A stretch of DNA of 64,000 nucleotides from MR-S7 sp000400995. GTDB taxonomy: Bacteria; Pseudomonadota; Gammaproteobacteria; Burkholderiales; Burkholderiaceae_C. Of this stretch, positions 53,923 through 61,945 are shown in pieces. The first letter of the stretch is position 1; each line of letters opens with the position of its first letter. A program made the position numbers and the translations under genes. The notes under the pieces were generated by a model that was given only the letters and a program-made list of their open reading frames with translations, was not told the origin of the DNA and did not search any database. The stretch is from assembly GCF_045291395.1 (NCBI RefSeq), contig NZ_CP152342.1, positions 3,038,001 through 3,102,000 of the forward strand, in the 5' to 3' direction.

Positions 53923-55918
53923 GCGCGCGATGGCCGCCGCCGCCACCCCGCCGCGCCCACCAGCACCGACAGCAGCGCCAGCCCCGCATGCCCCAGCGTG
54001 GGGATGGGCGCCGCGCCGCTTGGCGGGTTGCCACCATGGCCCCCTTGGCCCGCCCCGCCGCCACGGTGAGGGTGAAGCCGCGCGGCGCGCTGGCGCCGTC
54101 CTTGTCGGTGGCCGTGGCAGTGAAGGCGTGGCTGCCCACGGCGGCGGGCGTGCCGGTCAGCACGCCGGTGGCTGGGTCGAACGACAGCCACGCGGGCAAC
54201 GCGCCCTGCAGCGCGTAGGACTGGATGGGGTCGCCCTCCGTCAGCACCACGTGCGCGGCCAGATCGAGGGTGTAGGGCTGGCCCACGGTGGCAGTGAGCT
54301 GGGCGTTGGGAATGGCGCCGATGGCGGGCGGCGTGCCGGGCGCGGCGCCGCCCGCCACGGTGCGGCAGGCCGAGAACTCCGACGTGCCGGCCAGGCCCGA
54401 CCCGCCGTGGCGCGTGGCCGTCAGCGTGAGCACGGTGCCCGCCGGCACCGGGGGCGCGGCGGCGCTGTCGTTCAGGCTGCCGACGGCGTTGGTGCTGGCG
54501 GTGAAGCGCGCCAGCGGCGTCTGGCCCTCGCCCCAGCCCGAGGGGTCGCAGGCCGCGTTGGCGAACAGCTCGAACTCGTACACGGTGTTGGCCTCGCCCT
54601 CGGCCAGCGCGAAGGTCACGCCCGTGCCCGCGCCGTCGCCCGTGGCACCCAGGAGCGTGGGCGTGGGGATGCCGTCGTTCACGCGCGCGGGCGCGGGGTC
54701 GGAGGGGATGGCGCCCTCGCTGGCGGCGGTGTCGATCAGTTCGATGCCCAGCCGCCCATTGCCGTGGATGCGGTTGCCCTGGATGCCATGGTGGCGCAGC
54801 GGCAGGCTGCCCGCGTGGGTGCGCTGCACGCGCACGCCCGCACCGCCCCAGTGGGCGATGTGGTTGCCCTCGGCCGCGCTGCCGCCGATGCGCGTGGCCT
54901 GTGGCGCGCGGGGGGCGCCGTCCAGGCTGGCGTCGCTCACCAGCACGCCGTGCTGGCCGATGGCGCTGGCGGGGGTGATGGCGCTGGTGCCGTCCGCGCC
55001 CACGCCGATGCGGTTGCCGGTGATGGCGTTGCCCTCGCCGTCGCCCAGGATCCACACGCCCATGTGCTCCGCGCCGATCACGTTGCCGGCGATGGTGTTG
55101 GCGCCGCTGCGCACCATCTGCACCCCGGCCCAGGTGGCCACGCGGCTGTTGCCGCCGCGCGTGGTGCCGATGTAGTTGCCGCGCACCGTGTGGTTGCCCG
55201 CCTGGCCCGCCGAACTGATCTGCACCGCGTAGCCGTTGCGGTGGCCCACGATCAGGTTGCGGTCGGCCGGCAGCGCGCCGCCGATGGTGTTGTGCGACGC
55301 GCCGCCGCCCAGGTAGATGCCCGCCGTCTGGTTGGCCAGGTCGCCCGCGCCGTCGTCGCCGCTGCCCGTGCCGTCGGTGCCGATGAAGTTGCCCGCGATG
55401 ACCATGTTGCCCGCGCCGTTCAGCCACACGCCGCCGTAGCCGAAGCCATGCACCGCCACCCCGCGCAGCACCGATCCGCTGGCGCCGGGCTCGAAGCGCA
55501 GCCCCGCCGCGTTGCTGCCCGCGCCGCGCCCGTCGATCTGGATGAGCACCCGCGCATCGTTGCCCACGGCCAGCGTGTTGGGGCTGGCGCCGGGCTGGGT
55601 GTAGCCGTCGATGATGACGGGCCGCTGCACCGGGGGCAGCGGCAGCGCGGGCTCGATAAGGGGCACGATGGGCGGCGCCAGGTTGAACGCGATGGTGTGC
55701 GGCCCGCCCGGCGCATAGAGGACGGTTTGCAGCGCCGCGCGCAGCGAGCAGCCGCCGCCCAGCGCCGGGGCGATGGCGCACACGCCGTCGCCCGGATCCG
55801 CATCGGCATGGTCGGTGTTGTTGGTCACGGTGAACGTGGCGGCCCAGGCGGGCGCCGGCAGCAGGCAGGCAATGGCGGCGATGCGCAAGCGGTGCGTCAT
55901 GGTTTGTGAAGGTTTCAT
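53919..55918 (-). pseudogene. IPTL-CTERM beta-helix surface protein with CSLREA-like N-terminus; frameshift in C-run 54053-54056
   Basis: Starts MKPSQTMTHRLRIAAIACLLPAPAWA (signal peptide). GDGVCAIAPALGGGCSLRAALQ matches the CSLREA-type domain; residues ~100-430 form a right-handed beta-helix (NFIGTDGTGSGDDGAGDL; NRIHGNGRLGIELID). Then an Ig-like putative domain (IGAIPNAQLTATVGQPYTLDLA, GTPAAVGSHAFTATATDKDG). Near residue 620 the frame is lost in a G4/C4 run; adding one base gives TVAAGAGQGGHGGNPPSGAA and the tail PIPTLGHAGLALLSVLVGAAG-WRRRPSRA with the stop at 53919. The tail lacks the WG of classic IPTL-CTERM. The start codon abuts repeat copy 17. Confidence 0.8.
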
Positions 55919-55970
55919 GTATAAAAAATGGCCACAGCGCCCGCCCAGCAAGCGCAAGCAGCTATGGTTT
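55919..55970. repeat. Interspersed palindromic repeat, copy 17
   Basis: TATAAAAAATGGCCACAGCG, CCCAGCAAGCGCAAGCAGCT, ATGG. Directly next to the start codon of the beta-helix gene on one side and supplying the stop codon (TAG) of the next gene on the other. Confidence 0.82.
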
Positions 55971-56261
55971 CCAGAGCATTGACCCGCGGCGCCGCGGGCC
56001 AGCGCCTTCGGCCTGGTCTGCGTGCGGATCCGTGTGCGGGTCTTCGTGCGCCTCCCGCCGCGCCAGCGCCCGCCCGTGCAGCCCCACGGCGGCCATGCCC
56101 GCGCCCAGGGCCGCCAGCATCCCGAACAAGCCCCAGAGGTTGATGCCATCGGCGGCGGCTTCCTCGCTGGCTTGCGCGGCAGGCAGGCGCGGCGTCGGCG
56201 CGGCCTGGGCGGCGCAGGCAGCCAGAACCAGGATGGCGGCGGCAATCTGTCTTCTTTCCAT
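55962..56261 (-). CDS. Small secreted or membrane-anchored protein of the surface island
   Basis: 99 residues from ATG 56261. Signal peptide MERRQIAAAILVLAACAAQA; a possible lipobox (LAAC) would give a lipoprotein. A membrane helix follows (NLWGLFGMLAALGAGMAAVGLHG), then a charged tail with EAHEDPHTDPHADQAEG. The last residues and the TAG stop come from repeat copy 17. Similar signal peptide to the protein starting at 57591, suggesting duplication of 5' ends. Function unknown. Confidence 0.6.
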   Translation of the reverse strand: MERRQIAAAILVLAACAAQAAPTPRLPAAQASEEAAADGINLWGLFGMLAALGAGMAAVGLHGRALARREAHEDPHTDPHADQAEGAGPRRRGSMLWKP

Positions 56262-56263
56262 GG

Positions 56264-56315
56264 TCAAAATGGCCTTTCCCGTTGGTGCAGCAAGCGCGGG
56301 AAGCTATGAATTCAG
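56264..56315. repeat. Interspersed palindromic repeat, copy 18
   Basis: AAAATGGCCTTTCCCGTTGG, GCAGCAAGCGCGGGAAGCTA, TGAATTCAGGAG. Nearly identical to copy 19 over its whole length, including TGAATTCAGGAG, unlike the other copies. Confidence 0.82.
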
Positions 56316-56875
56316 GAGTTGCGCCGCCGCATGCGCAGGCCCAGCCCGCCAACGAGGGCGCCCAGCAGCGCCAGCGCCGCGTGGCCCAGCGTGGGCACGG
56401 CGACCGGGCCGCCGCCGCCGTTGCCGCCGCCCAGCGGGGTGTTGGCGATGTTCGCCACGCTGGGGGGCGTGCCCGTGGCGTCGCAGCCGGGGCTCACCGT
56501 GCCCTGGGTGCGGTACACCGGCAGGCCCGCTGCGTTGCGCAGCGTGATGGTCACGGTGAACGGCGTGGCCGGCGGCAGCGGGAAGGCGTGGGTCTGCGTG
56601 CCCGTGTCGTTGCCGTCGCCCAGCGCCCAGGAATAGGCGCCATCGGGCACGGGCTGGTCGGTCACCAGGTCCATGTAGCGGGCGCTGCCGATGTCCACCG
56701 TGGTGTGCTGGCTCCAGAGGCCGGTGGTGGTGCCCGTGGTCACCACGCCCAGCTCGAACTGGCCGTTGGCGCAACCGGCGGCGTCCACGTCGCCGTTGAG
56801 CTGCAGGGTCTGCGCCTGCGCGGCGCCGGCGGCCAGGGCCAGCAGGGCGGCGCTGAAGAGGTGGGAGGTTTTCAT
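56312..56875 (-). CDS. IPTL-CTERM protein (VPTL variant), small
   Basis: 187 residues. Signal peptide MKTSHLFSAALLALAAGAAQAQ, then a single beta-rich domain (LQLNGDVDAAGCANGQFELGVV; YMDLVTDQPVPDGAYSWALGDG) and the tail VPTLGHAALALLGALVGGLG-LRMRRRNS. In the tail the IPTLxxWG core is replaced by VPTLGHAA. The domain is not a family I know. The start overlaps the stop of the upstream gene (ATGA). The stop lies in repeat copy 18. Confidence 0.8.
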   Translation of the reverse strand: MKTSHLFSAALLALAAGAAQAQTLQLNGDVDAAGCANGQFELGVVTTGTTTGLWSQHTTVDIGSARYMDLVTDQPVPDGAYSWALGDGNDTGTQTHAFPLPPATPFTVTITLRNAAGLPVYRTQGTVSPGCDATGTPPSVANIANTPLGGGNGGGGPVAVPTLGHAALALLGALVGGLGLRMRRRNS

Positions 56876-57591
56876 GGTCGAAGCGTCCTTTTTTGTGGAT
56901 GGATGGATTCGTTGCGGTGCCGCCCGCCACGCAGCCCCGCGCCGCCGACCAGCGCGCCCAGCAGCGCCAGCGCGGCGTGGCCCAGCGTGGGCACGGGGGC
57001 CACGCCGCCGCCCGCGCCTGCGGGCCCGGCGGCGTCCAGGCAGTTGCCGGTGAAGGGGGCTGGCTCGCTCCATGCCTGGGTGTTCATGGGCACGCCGCCG
57101 GTGGAATCGCCAAAGGCGAATTCATTGCCCTGGCCGCCATCGACGTAGAACACGCGGTTGCTGTCGTTGGCGTACCAACTGCTCAAGGGCGCGCCAGGCG
57201 GCAGGCCGCGTGTGCGCAGGGCGGCACCAGGCATGCCGTAGCCCGATTCGAGGTGGGTGAACACCTCCATCAGGTCGGCGCTGCCGTTGGTTTCCACCGC
57301 CCCGCCAGAGCCCGCCGGCGGCGCGGCGCGCAGGTCGTGGGCGACGACCACGTTGGCGGCATCGTTCACGCGCCAGATGGCGCAGGTGAGGTCTCTCGGC
57401 TCCCAGGTTTCGTTGTCGGCATCGCTGCCGCCGTTGTCCATCACCAGCGTGAGGGTGTAGCGCTGGCCGTTGTGCACACCCGGAATGTCGGAATCGGCGA
57501 TGGTGCCCTGGTAGGTGATGGCGAACGGCGCGGCCTGCGCGGCGCCCATTGCCAGGGCCAGGACGGCGGCGGCGATGTGTTTGGTTTTCAT
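56872..57591 (-). CDS. IPTL-CTERM protein (VPTL variant), paralogue of the 62979 gene
   Basis: 239 residues. Signal peptide MKTKHIAAAVLALAMGAAQA, then APFAITYQGTIADSDIPGVHNGQRYTLTLVMDNGG, which resembles APYAVTYTGTIANSS...NGEHYRITFVFDNGG of the protein at 62979-63638. A beta-sandwich of unknown function. The tail VPTLGHAALALLGALVGGAG-LRGGRHRN is followed by an extra 12 residues (ESIHPQKRTLRP), unusual for a sorting tail because the basic end is normally terminal. Operon with the gene at 56312. Confidence 0.8.
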   Translation of the reverse strand: MKTKHIAAAVLALAMGAAQAAPFAITYQGTIADSDIPGVHNGQRYTLTLVMDNGGSDADNETWEPRDLTCAIWRVNDAANVVVAHDLRAAPPAGSGGAVETNGSADLMEVFTHLESGYGMPGAALRTRGLPPGAPLSSWYANDSNRVFYVDGGQGNEFAFGDSTGGVPMNTQAWSEPAPFTGNCLDAAGPAGAGGGVAPVPTLGHAALALLGALVGGAGLRGGRHRNESIHPQKRTLRP

Positions 57592-57645
57592 GGTCGAAAT
57601 GGCCTTCTCCGTTGATGCAGCAAGCGCAAGCAGCTATGAATTCAG
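57592..57645. repeat. Interspersed palindromic repeat, copy 19
   Basis: GAAATGGCCTTCTCCGTTGA, GCAGCAAGCGCAAGCAGCTA, TGAATTCAGGAG. Abuts the start codon of the 56872 gene and provides the stop codon of the 57642 gene. Confidence 0.85.
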
Positions 57646-59342
57646 GAGTGTCGCCGCCGCATGCGCAGGCCCAGCCCGCCGACGAGGGTGCCCAGCAGCG
57701 CCAGCGCGGCGTGGCCCAGCGTGGGCACGGGGGCGATGCCGGGCTGGCCCGGCGGGTTGCCGCCGCCCACCGTCTGCCCCACGGCCAGGCAGCGCGAGAA
57801 CTCCGACGTGCCGCCCGTGGGCGACTGCCCCTGTTGCCCGGTGGCGGTGAGGGTGAGCACGGTGCCGGGCAGCAGCGGTTGCAGTTGCGCGGTGTGCTGG
57901 CCGCCGCTGGCGTCGGGCAGGTCGATGCGGGTGAGCAGGGTCTGGCCTTCGCCGTAGCCGCTGGCGTCGCAGGCGCTGTTGGTGAAGACTTCGATGAAGT
58001 ACGCCTGCCCCGGCGGGCCGCTGAACTGGTAGGCCAGTTGCACGCCGCCGCCGCCGACGAGCGCGCTGGTGATGGCGGGGGCGGCCTGGCCGCCGTTGAT
58101 GGCGGCGGGGGGCGGCTCTTGCGGCTGGCCGCCCAGGGGCGGGATGACGGTGATGTCGATCAGCTCGATGCCCAGGGCGCCGTTGCCGAAGATGCTGTTG
58201 CCCAGGATGGTGTTGCGGGGCGAGGCGGGGGCGGCGGGGTCGTTCAGCCGCGCGATGCGCACGCCGTTGCGGCCCCAGTGGGCGATGGTGTTGCCTTGGT
58301 CTTGCGCGGCGCCGCCGATGGCGTTGTTCCACGGCATGGTGGCGGAGCGGCCCGCGTTGGTGATGTGCACGCCGTCTTCGCTGCCCGCGATGCTTTCACC
58401 GCCGGGGCCGATACCGATGCGGTTGCCCCGGATGGCGTGGCCGTCGCCCTGCGGATCAGTGCCGCCGTGGCGGATGAGCACGCCGGTGTGGGCCGCGCCG
58501 ATGGTGTTGCCGAGCACGAGGGCGGTGCGCGCGGCTTCTTCGAGCAGCACGCCGACCTGGGTGGCGTGGCGCTGGGTGCCCGCGCGGTTGGTGCCGATGA
58601 GGTTGTCGATGACCTGGGCGCCGTGCGCGCCCCAGGCCGCGGTGACGGCGCTGCCGAGCGCGTCGCCAACGATGAGGTTGCGGCCCGCCAGGCCGCCGCC
58701 GCCGATGGCGGTGCCGCCCGCGCCGCCGGTGACGTGGATGCCGTGCTGCCCGTTGGCCGCGCCGCCGTTCACGTCGTTGCCCGCGCCGCTGCCGTCGGTG
58801 CCGATGAAATTGCCCCGCAGGAGGATGTCGTTCACGCTGCCGGGCTGGCCTTCGCCGTCGATGACGATGCCCCCGCCTTGAAAGCGGGTGACGCGCAGGC
58901 CGCGCACCTCGGAGCCGCCCGAGCCGGGCTTGAAGACGAGGCCCGGCGCGCTGCCCGCATCGCCGCCGTCGATGCCCACGGCGACGATGGCGTTGGTGCC
59001 CACGGGCAGGGTGTTGGGCTGGCTGCCGGGCTGGGTGGTGCCGTCGATGGTGACGGGCACGGTGATGTCGGGCAGGCCCGCGAATTGCGGCCAGATGGTG
59101 TGGGGACCGCCGGGGATGTTGAAGCGGATGGCGTTGGCGCTCTCGCCCAGAGCGTTGATCTCCTGGATGGCGGCGCGCAGCGTGCATTGGCTGGCCGCGC
59201 TGGCGCACTGGCCGTCGCCGGGGCTGGCGTCGTTGAAGTCGTCCGTGGTGTTGACGGTGAAGGTGGCAGCCTGGGCTGTTGCGGCAAAGAGCAGCATCAG
59301 GGGCAGCAGCAGGGCACTGGCGAGGAGGGGGCGGTGGAGCAC
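57642..59342 (-). CDS. IPTL-CTERM beta-helix surface protein (CSLREA-like, VPTL variant)
   Basis: About 566 residues from GTG 59342 (LHRPLLASALLLPLMLLFAATAQA signal peptide). The frame extends upstream to 59519, but that part is the promoter region with AraC-type sites and is not protein-like. DASPGDGQCASAASQCTLRAAIQEIN is the CSLREA-like domain; the beta-helix follows (DILLRGNFIGTDGSGAGN, GNRIGIGPGGESIAGSEDGV, NSIFGNGALGIELIDI). Tail VPTLGHAALALLGTLVGGLG-LRMRRRHS. It is a full-length homologue of the 53919 protein. Stop codon within repeat copy 19. Confidence 0.83.
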   Translation of the reverse strand: MLHRPLLASALLLPLMLLFAATAQAATFTVNTTDDFNDASPGDGQCASAASQCTLRAAIQEINALGESANAIRFNIPGGPHTIWPQFAGLPDITVPVTIDGTTQPGSQPNTLPVGTNAIVAVGIDGGDAGSAPGLVFKPGSGGSEVRGLRVTRFQGGGIVIDGEGQPGSVNDILLRGNFIGTDGSGAGNDVNGGAANGQHGIHVTGGAGGTAIGGGGLAGRNLIVGDALGSAVTAAWGAHGAQVIDNLIGTNRAGTQRHATQVGVLLEEAARTALVLGNTIGAAHTGVLIRHGGTDPQGDGHAIRGNRIGIGPGGESIAGSEDGVHITNAGRSATMPWNNAIGGAAQDQGNTIAHWGRNGVRIARLNDPAAPASPRNTILGNSIFGNGALGIELIDITVIPPLGGQPQEPPPAAINGGQAAPAITSALVGGGGVQLAYQFSGPPGQAYFIEVFTNSACDASGYGEGQTLLTRIDLPDASGGQHTAQLQPLLPGTVLTLTATGQQGQSPTGGTSEFSRCLAVGQTVGGGNPPGQPGIAPVPTLGHAALALLGTLVGGLGLRMRRRHS

Positions 59343-59366
59343 GGGCGGGGTTTGTTGGTTGTGGCG

Positions 59367-59432
59367 GCGATTCTTCGCAAGCGGGGCGGCGGCGTCTTTG
59401 CGCGGGGCGACAAGGTCTTTGCCGCAAACGAC
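59367..59432 (-). promoter_or_regulatory. AraC-type promoter module B (beta-helix gene)
   Basis: Box GCGATTCTTCGCAAGCG at 59367-59383; units starting at 59396 (CTTTGCGCGGGGCGAC) and 59417 (CTTTGCCGCAAACGAC), 21 bp apart; box-to-unit 29 bp. It precedes the gene starting at 59342. Confidence 0.75.
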
Positions 59433-59507
59433 AGCGCCGCGGCGTGTCGCCGCCAGCAAAGCGCTTGCAGGTGGTTTCGCAAGCCCAAACAGGACCCAGG
59501 GCTCGTT

Positions 59508-59546
59508 CACAAAGCGCAAACAGCTCTCTTTTCAGGAGCAATCGCC
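59508..59546. repeat. Interspersed palindromic repeat, copy 20 (partial)
   Basis: Only the right half of the repeat is left: TCACAAAGCGCAAACAGCTC, TCTTTTCAGGAG. It lies between AraC modules B and C. Confidence 0.55.
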
Positions 59547-59566
59547 CGCCCTTGCACACCCCGCGT

Positions 59567-59625
59567 CTTGGGCTTGCGCGACAAAGGCTTTGCACCAGGC
59601 GACAACCTCTTTGCCGCAAACGACA
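59567..59625 (+). promoter_or_regulatory. AraC-type site C: three 21-bp tandem units upstream of the AraC operon
   Basis: Units start at 59567 (CTTGGG...GCGAC), 59588 (CTTTGCACCAGGCGAC) and 59609 (CTTTGCCGCAAACGAC). They lie 84-142 bp before the first AraC gene. The second unit of module B and the third unit here share CTTTGCCGCAAACGACA exactly. Probably autoregulatory; the 366-bp spacer 59343-59708 holds nothing else but partial repeat copy 20. Confidence 0.65.
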
Positions 59626-59708
59626 TACGGCCCCTCGCCGTCTTGACCCATGGCAAGCGGGCTGGGAATACTCGCCGGACACAACACCACGCCAGAAGGA
59701 GTCCACCC

Positions 59709-60683
59709 ATGTCCGCCGCCCTGCCCGCCTTGCGCTTTTCCAGCGCCGACGTGCCCCCCGCCCAGCGCACCGCCTATGTGCGCGACGTGCTGGCCGACGC
59801 GGTGATGGGCGTGGACCTGCACACGGTGGACGGCGGCACACCCGAATTGGCGTTGGCGGCGCAGCCCCTGAGCGCGGGCATTGCCGTGATGGAGGGCACC
59901 TTCGGCCGCCCGGTGCAGGCCATGCGCGGCCAGGGCCGCGTGGCGCAGGACGGGATCGACAGCGTGTTCCTGGTGGGCCACCGCGCCGGCGCCGCCGTGG
60001 CCTGCGAGGGCATGGACCGCGAGCGCATCGTCCCCGGCCAGTTGATGCTGGGCACGCTGGCACGGCCCGCCAACATGATCTACGACCGGCCCGGCGATCT
60101 GGTGGTGATGAGCTTTGACCGCGCCGCGCTGCGCCGCCGCGTGCCGCGCCTGGACGCGGATTCCATGCGCCTGCTGGCGCCCGACGCGCCAGGGTCGGCA
60201 CTGATGCAGTCCTACGCGCGCCTGCTGCTGCGCACGCCGCCCGCCACCGCCGGCGCGCAGTGGCAGGCGGGCGAGCACCTGGCCGACCTGGCCGCGCTGC
60301 TGATGGGCGCGCGCGGCGATGCAGCCGAGGCGGCCCGTGCGGGCGGCGGGCGCGCGGCGCGGCTGGCGGCCATCCGCGCCGACGTGGAGCGCACGTACCG
60401 CGACCCACAGTTGTCGGTGGCACACCTGGCGCAGCGCCACTACATGAGCGTGCGGCAGGTGCAGCGCCTTTTCGAGGAGGACGGCGCCACCTTCACCGCC
60501 CATGTGCAGAACTGCCGCCTGGAGCATGTGCGCCGGCTGCTCGCCAGTCCCGCGCACGCGCACCTCTTGGTCGCCAGCATCGCCTACGAGGCGGGGTTTT
60601 CCGATCTGGCGGCGTTCAACCGCTTGTTCAAGCAGCGCTACGGCGCCACGCCCACGCAGCTGCGCGCCGGGGAGGTGCCATGA
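59709..60683 (+). CDS. AraC-family transcriptional regulator, first of tandem pair
   Basis: 324 residues. N-terminal ~200 residues: AraC-binding-like domain (IAVMEGTFGRPVQAMRGQGR, VFLVGHRAGAAVACEGMD). C-terminal AraC HTH pair: LSVAHLAQRHYMSVRQVQRLFEEDGATF and VASIAYEAGFSDLAAFNRLFKQRYGATPTQLR. AGAAGGAG ribosome site. The stop overlaps the next AraC gene (ATGA). The recognition helix SVRQVQRLFEEDG is the same in its neighbour. Best candidate, together with the neighbour, for binding the 21-bp tandem units in the island. Confidence 0.92.
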   Translation: MSAALPALRFSSADVPPAQRTAYVRDVLADAVMGVDLHTVDGGTPELALAAQPLSAGIAVMEGTFGRPVQAMRGQGRVAQDGIDSVFLVGHRAGAAVACEGMDRERIVPGQLMLGTLARPANMIYDRPGDLVVMSFDRAALRRRVPRLDADSMRLLAPDAPGSALMQSYARLLLRTPPATAGAQWQAGEHLADLAALLMGARGDAAEAARAGGGRAARLAAIRADVERTYRDPQLSVAHLAQRHYMSVRQVQRLFEEDGATFTAHVQNCRLEHVRRLLASPAHAHLLVASIAYEAGFSDLAAFNRLFKQRYGATPTQLRAGEVP

Positions 60684-61657
60684 CGGCGAGGGTGCTGCCC
60701 CACCGCTTCACCACCGACGCGCTGCCTGCCACCACGCGCATGGAATTCGTACGCGACGGCTATGCACGGCTGGCGATGGCGGTGGACCTGGAACCGCTGT
60801 GCGACGAAGGCGCCTTCCGGCTGGACTTGACCACGTTTCAACTGACGCCCAATGCCGGGCTGGGCGGCGGGCTGCTGAGCCCCTACGCAGCGCGGCGCAC
60901 CCGCCAGCTCGCCGCGCACGCGGGCATCGACGCGGTGCTGGTCACGCGCTTCACGCAGCCGTTCCAGTTCACCGGCGGACCACTGGCGCAGACCGCGTTC
61001 GCGCCCGGCGACACCTTGTTCGCGCCCATGGACGAGGCGTTCGAATATCTCTACCCCGCCGCCGGGCACATCCAGACCATCTGGGTGCAGCGCGCCGCGC
61101 TGCGCCCGATGCTGCCCCGGCTGGACGGCCACGCGCGCCACTTCGGTGCCAGCCCGCGCATGGATCTGCTGTTCGGCTACGCGAGCGCCGTGCGGCGCGA
61201 GGCGGCCTTCGACGCGCCGCTGGCGGAGCTGGCCGCCGGGCATCTGACCGACCTGCTCGCCCTGGCCCTGGGTGCCCATGGCGATGCGGCCGAACAGGCC
61301 CGCATGGGTGGGGAGCGCGCGGCCCGCCTGTCGGCCCTGCGCGCCGACGTGGCACGCGCCTACCGCGACCCGCAGTTGTCGGTGGCGCACGTGGCCCAGC
61401 GCCACGGCCTGAGCGTGCGGCAGGTGCAGCGCCTGTTCGAGGAGGACGGCAGCACCTTCACCGCCCACCTGCAGAACTGCCGCCTGGCCCACGTGCAGCG
61501 CATGCTGATCGACCCGCGCCACGCGCACCAGTTGGTGGCCACGCTGGCCTACGACGCGGGGTTTTCCGACCTGGCGGCGTTCAACCGGCTGTTCAAGCAG
61601 CGCTTTGGCGCAGCGCCGACGCAGGTGCGGGAGGCTGCGCTGCAAGGTGGGCACTGA
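60680..61657 (+). CDS. AraC-family transcriptional regulator, second of tandem pair
   Basis: 325 residues, a paralogue of the gene before it: GLGGGLLSPYAARRT and VTRFTQPFQFTGGPLAQ in the sensor half, then LSVAHVAQRHGLSVRQVQRLFEEDGSTF and LVATLAYDAGFSDLAAFNRLFKQRFGAAPTQVR. Sensor halves differ much more than DNA-binding halves, suggesting that different signals act on the same sites. Start overlaps the upstream stop. The 3' end overlaps the antisense small gene ending at 61593. Confidence 0.92.
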   Translation: MTARVLPHRFTTDALPATTRMEFVRDGYARLAMAVDLEPLCDEGAFRLDLTTFQLTPNAGLGGGLLSPYAARRTRQLAAHAGIDAVLVTRFTQPFQFTGGPLAQTAFAPGDTLFAPMDEAFEYLYPAAGHIQTIWVQRAALRPMLPRLDGHARHFGASPRMDLLFGYASAVRREAAFDAPLAELAAGHLTDLLALALGAHGDAAEQARMGGERAARLSALRADVARAYRDPQLSVAHVAQRHGLSVRQVQRLFEEDGSTFTAHLQNCRLAHVQRMLIDPRHAHQLVATLAYDAGFSDLAAFNRLFKQRFGAAPTQVREAALQGGH

Positions 61658-61838
61658 CCCATGCGGGGCCGTCAACGAAGACAGGGGGCGCGCACGGCGC
61701 CTGCGCGGCGGCGCACAGCACCTCGGCGGGTGGCACCTTCTCCTTGTGCAGCAGTTCCAGCACGCCCGCCGCCCAAGCGGGCGCCGTGAGCAGCACGAAG
61801 GTGGCGGCGGTGGCCAGGTGGCGGGACAGGTCGGGCAT
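61593..61838 (-). CDS. Small secreted protein under an AraC-type promoter
   Basis: 81 residues. Signal peptide MPDLSRHLATAATFVLLTAPAWA, mature part AGVLELLHKEKVPPAEVLCAAAQAPCAPPVFVDG with two Cys that could form a disulfide. No family recognised. The gene overlaps the convergent AraC gene by 65 bp. Support comes from promoter module D located 35-100 bp upstream with exactly the same geometry as the promoters of the adhesin and beta-helix genes. Confidence 0.6.
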   Translation of the reverse strand: MPDLSRHLATAATFVLLTAPAWAAGVLELLHKEKVPPAEVLCAAAQAPCAPPVFVDGPAWVSAHLAAQPPAPASALRQSAA

Positions 61839-61872
61839 GGGCTTCGCCGGGCGGCTGTGGTGGATGAAAGCC

Positions 61873-61938
61873 GCGATTCTTCCCAGGCGCGCGGGACACG
61901 TCTTTGCGGCAAGTGACGCGGGCTTTGCCTGGAGCGAC
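61873..61938 (-). promoter_or_regulatory. AraC-type promoter module D (small secreted protein gene)
   Basis: Box GCGATTCTTCCCAGGCG at 61873-61889; units starting at 61902 (CTTTGCGGCAAGTGAC) and 61923 (CTTTGCCTGGAGCGAC), 21 bp apart; box-to-unit distance 29 bp. Confidence 0.7.
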
Positions 61939-61945
61939 AGACTCG

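Noticed and set aside
59343..59519. N-terminal extension of the beta-helix protein to 59519
   Set aside because: It overlaps promoter module B, whose geometry is conserved with modules A and D; the signal peptide begins at GTG 59342.
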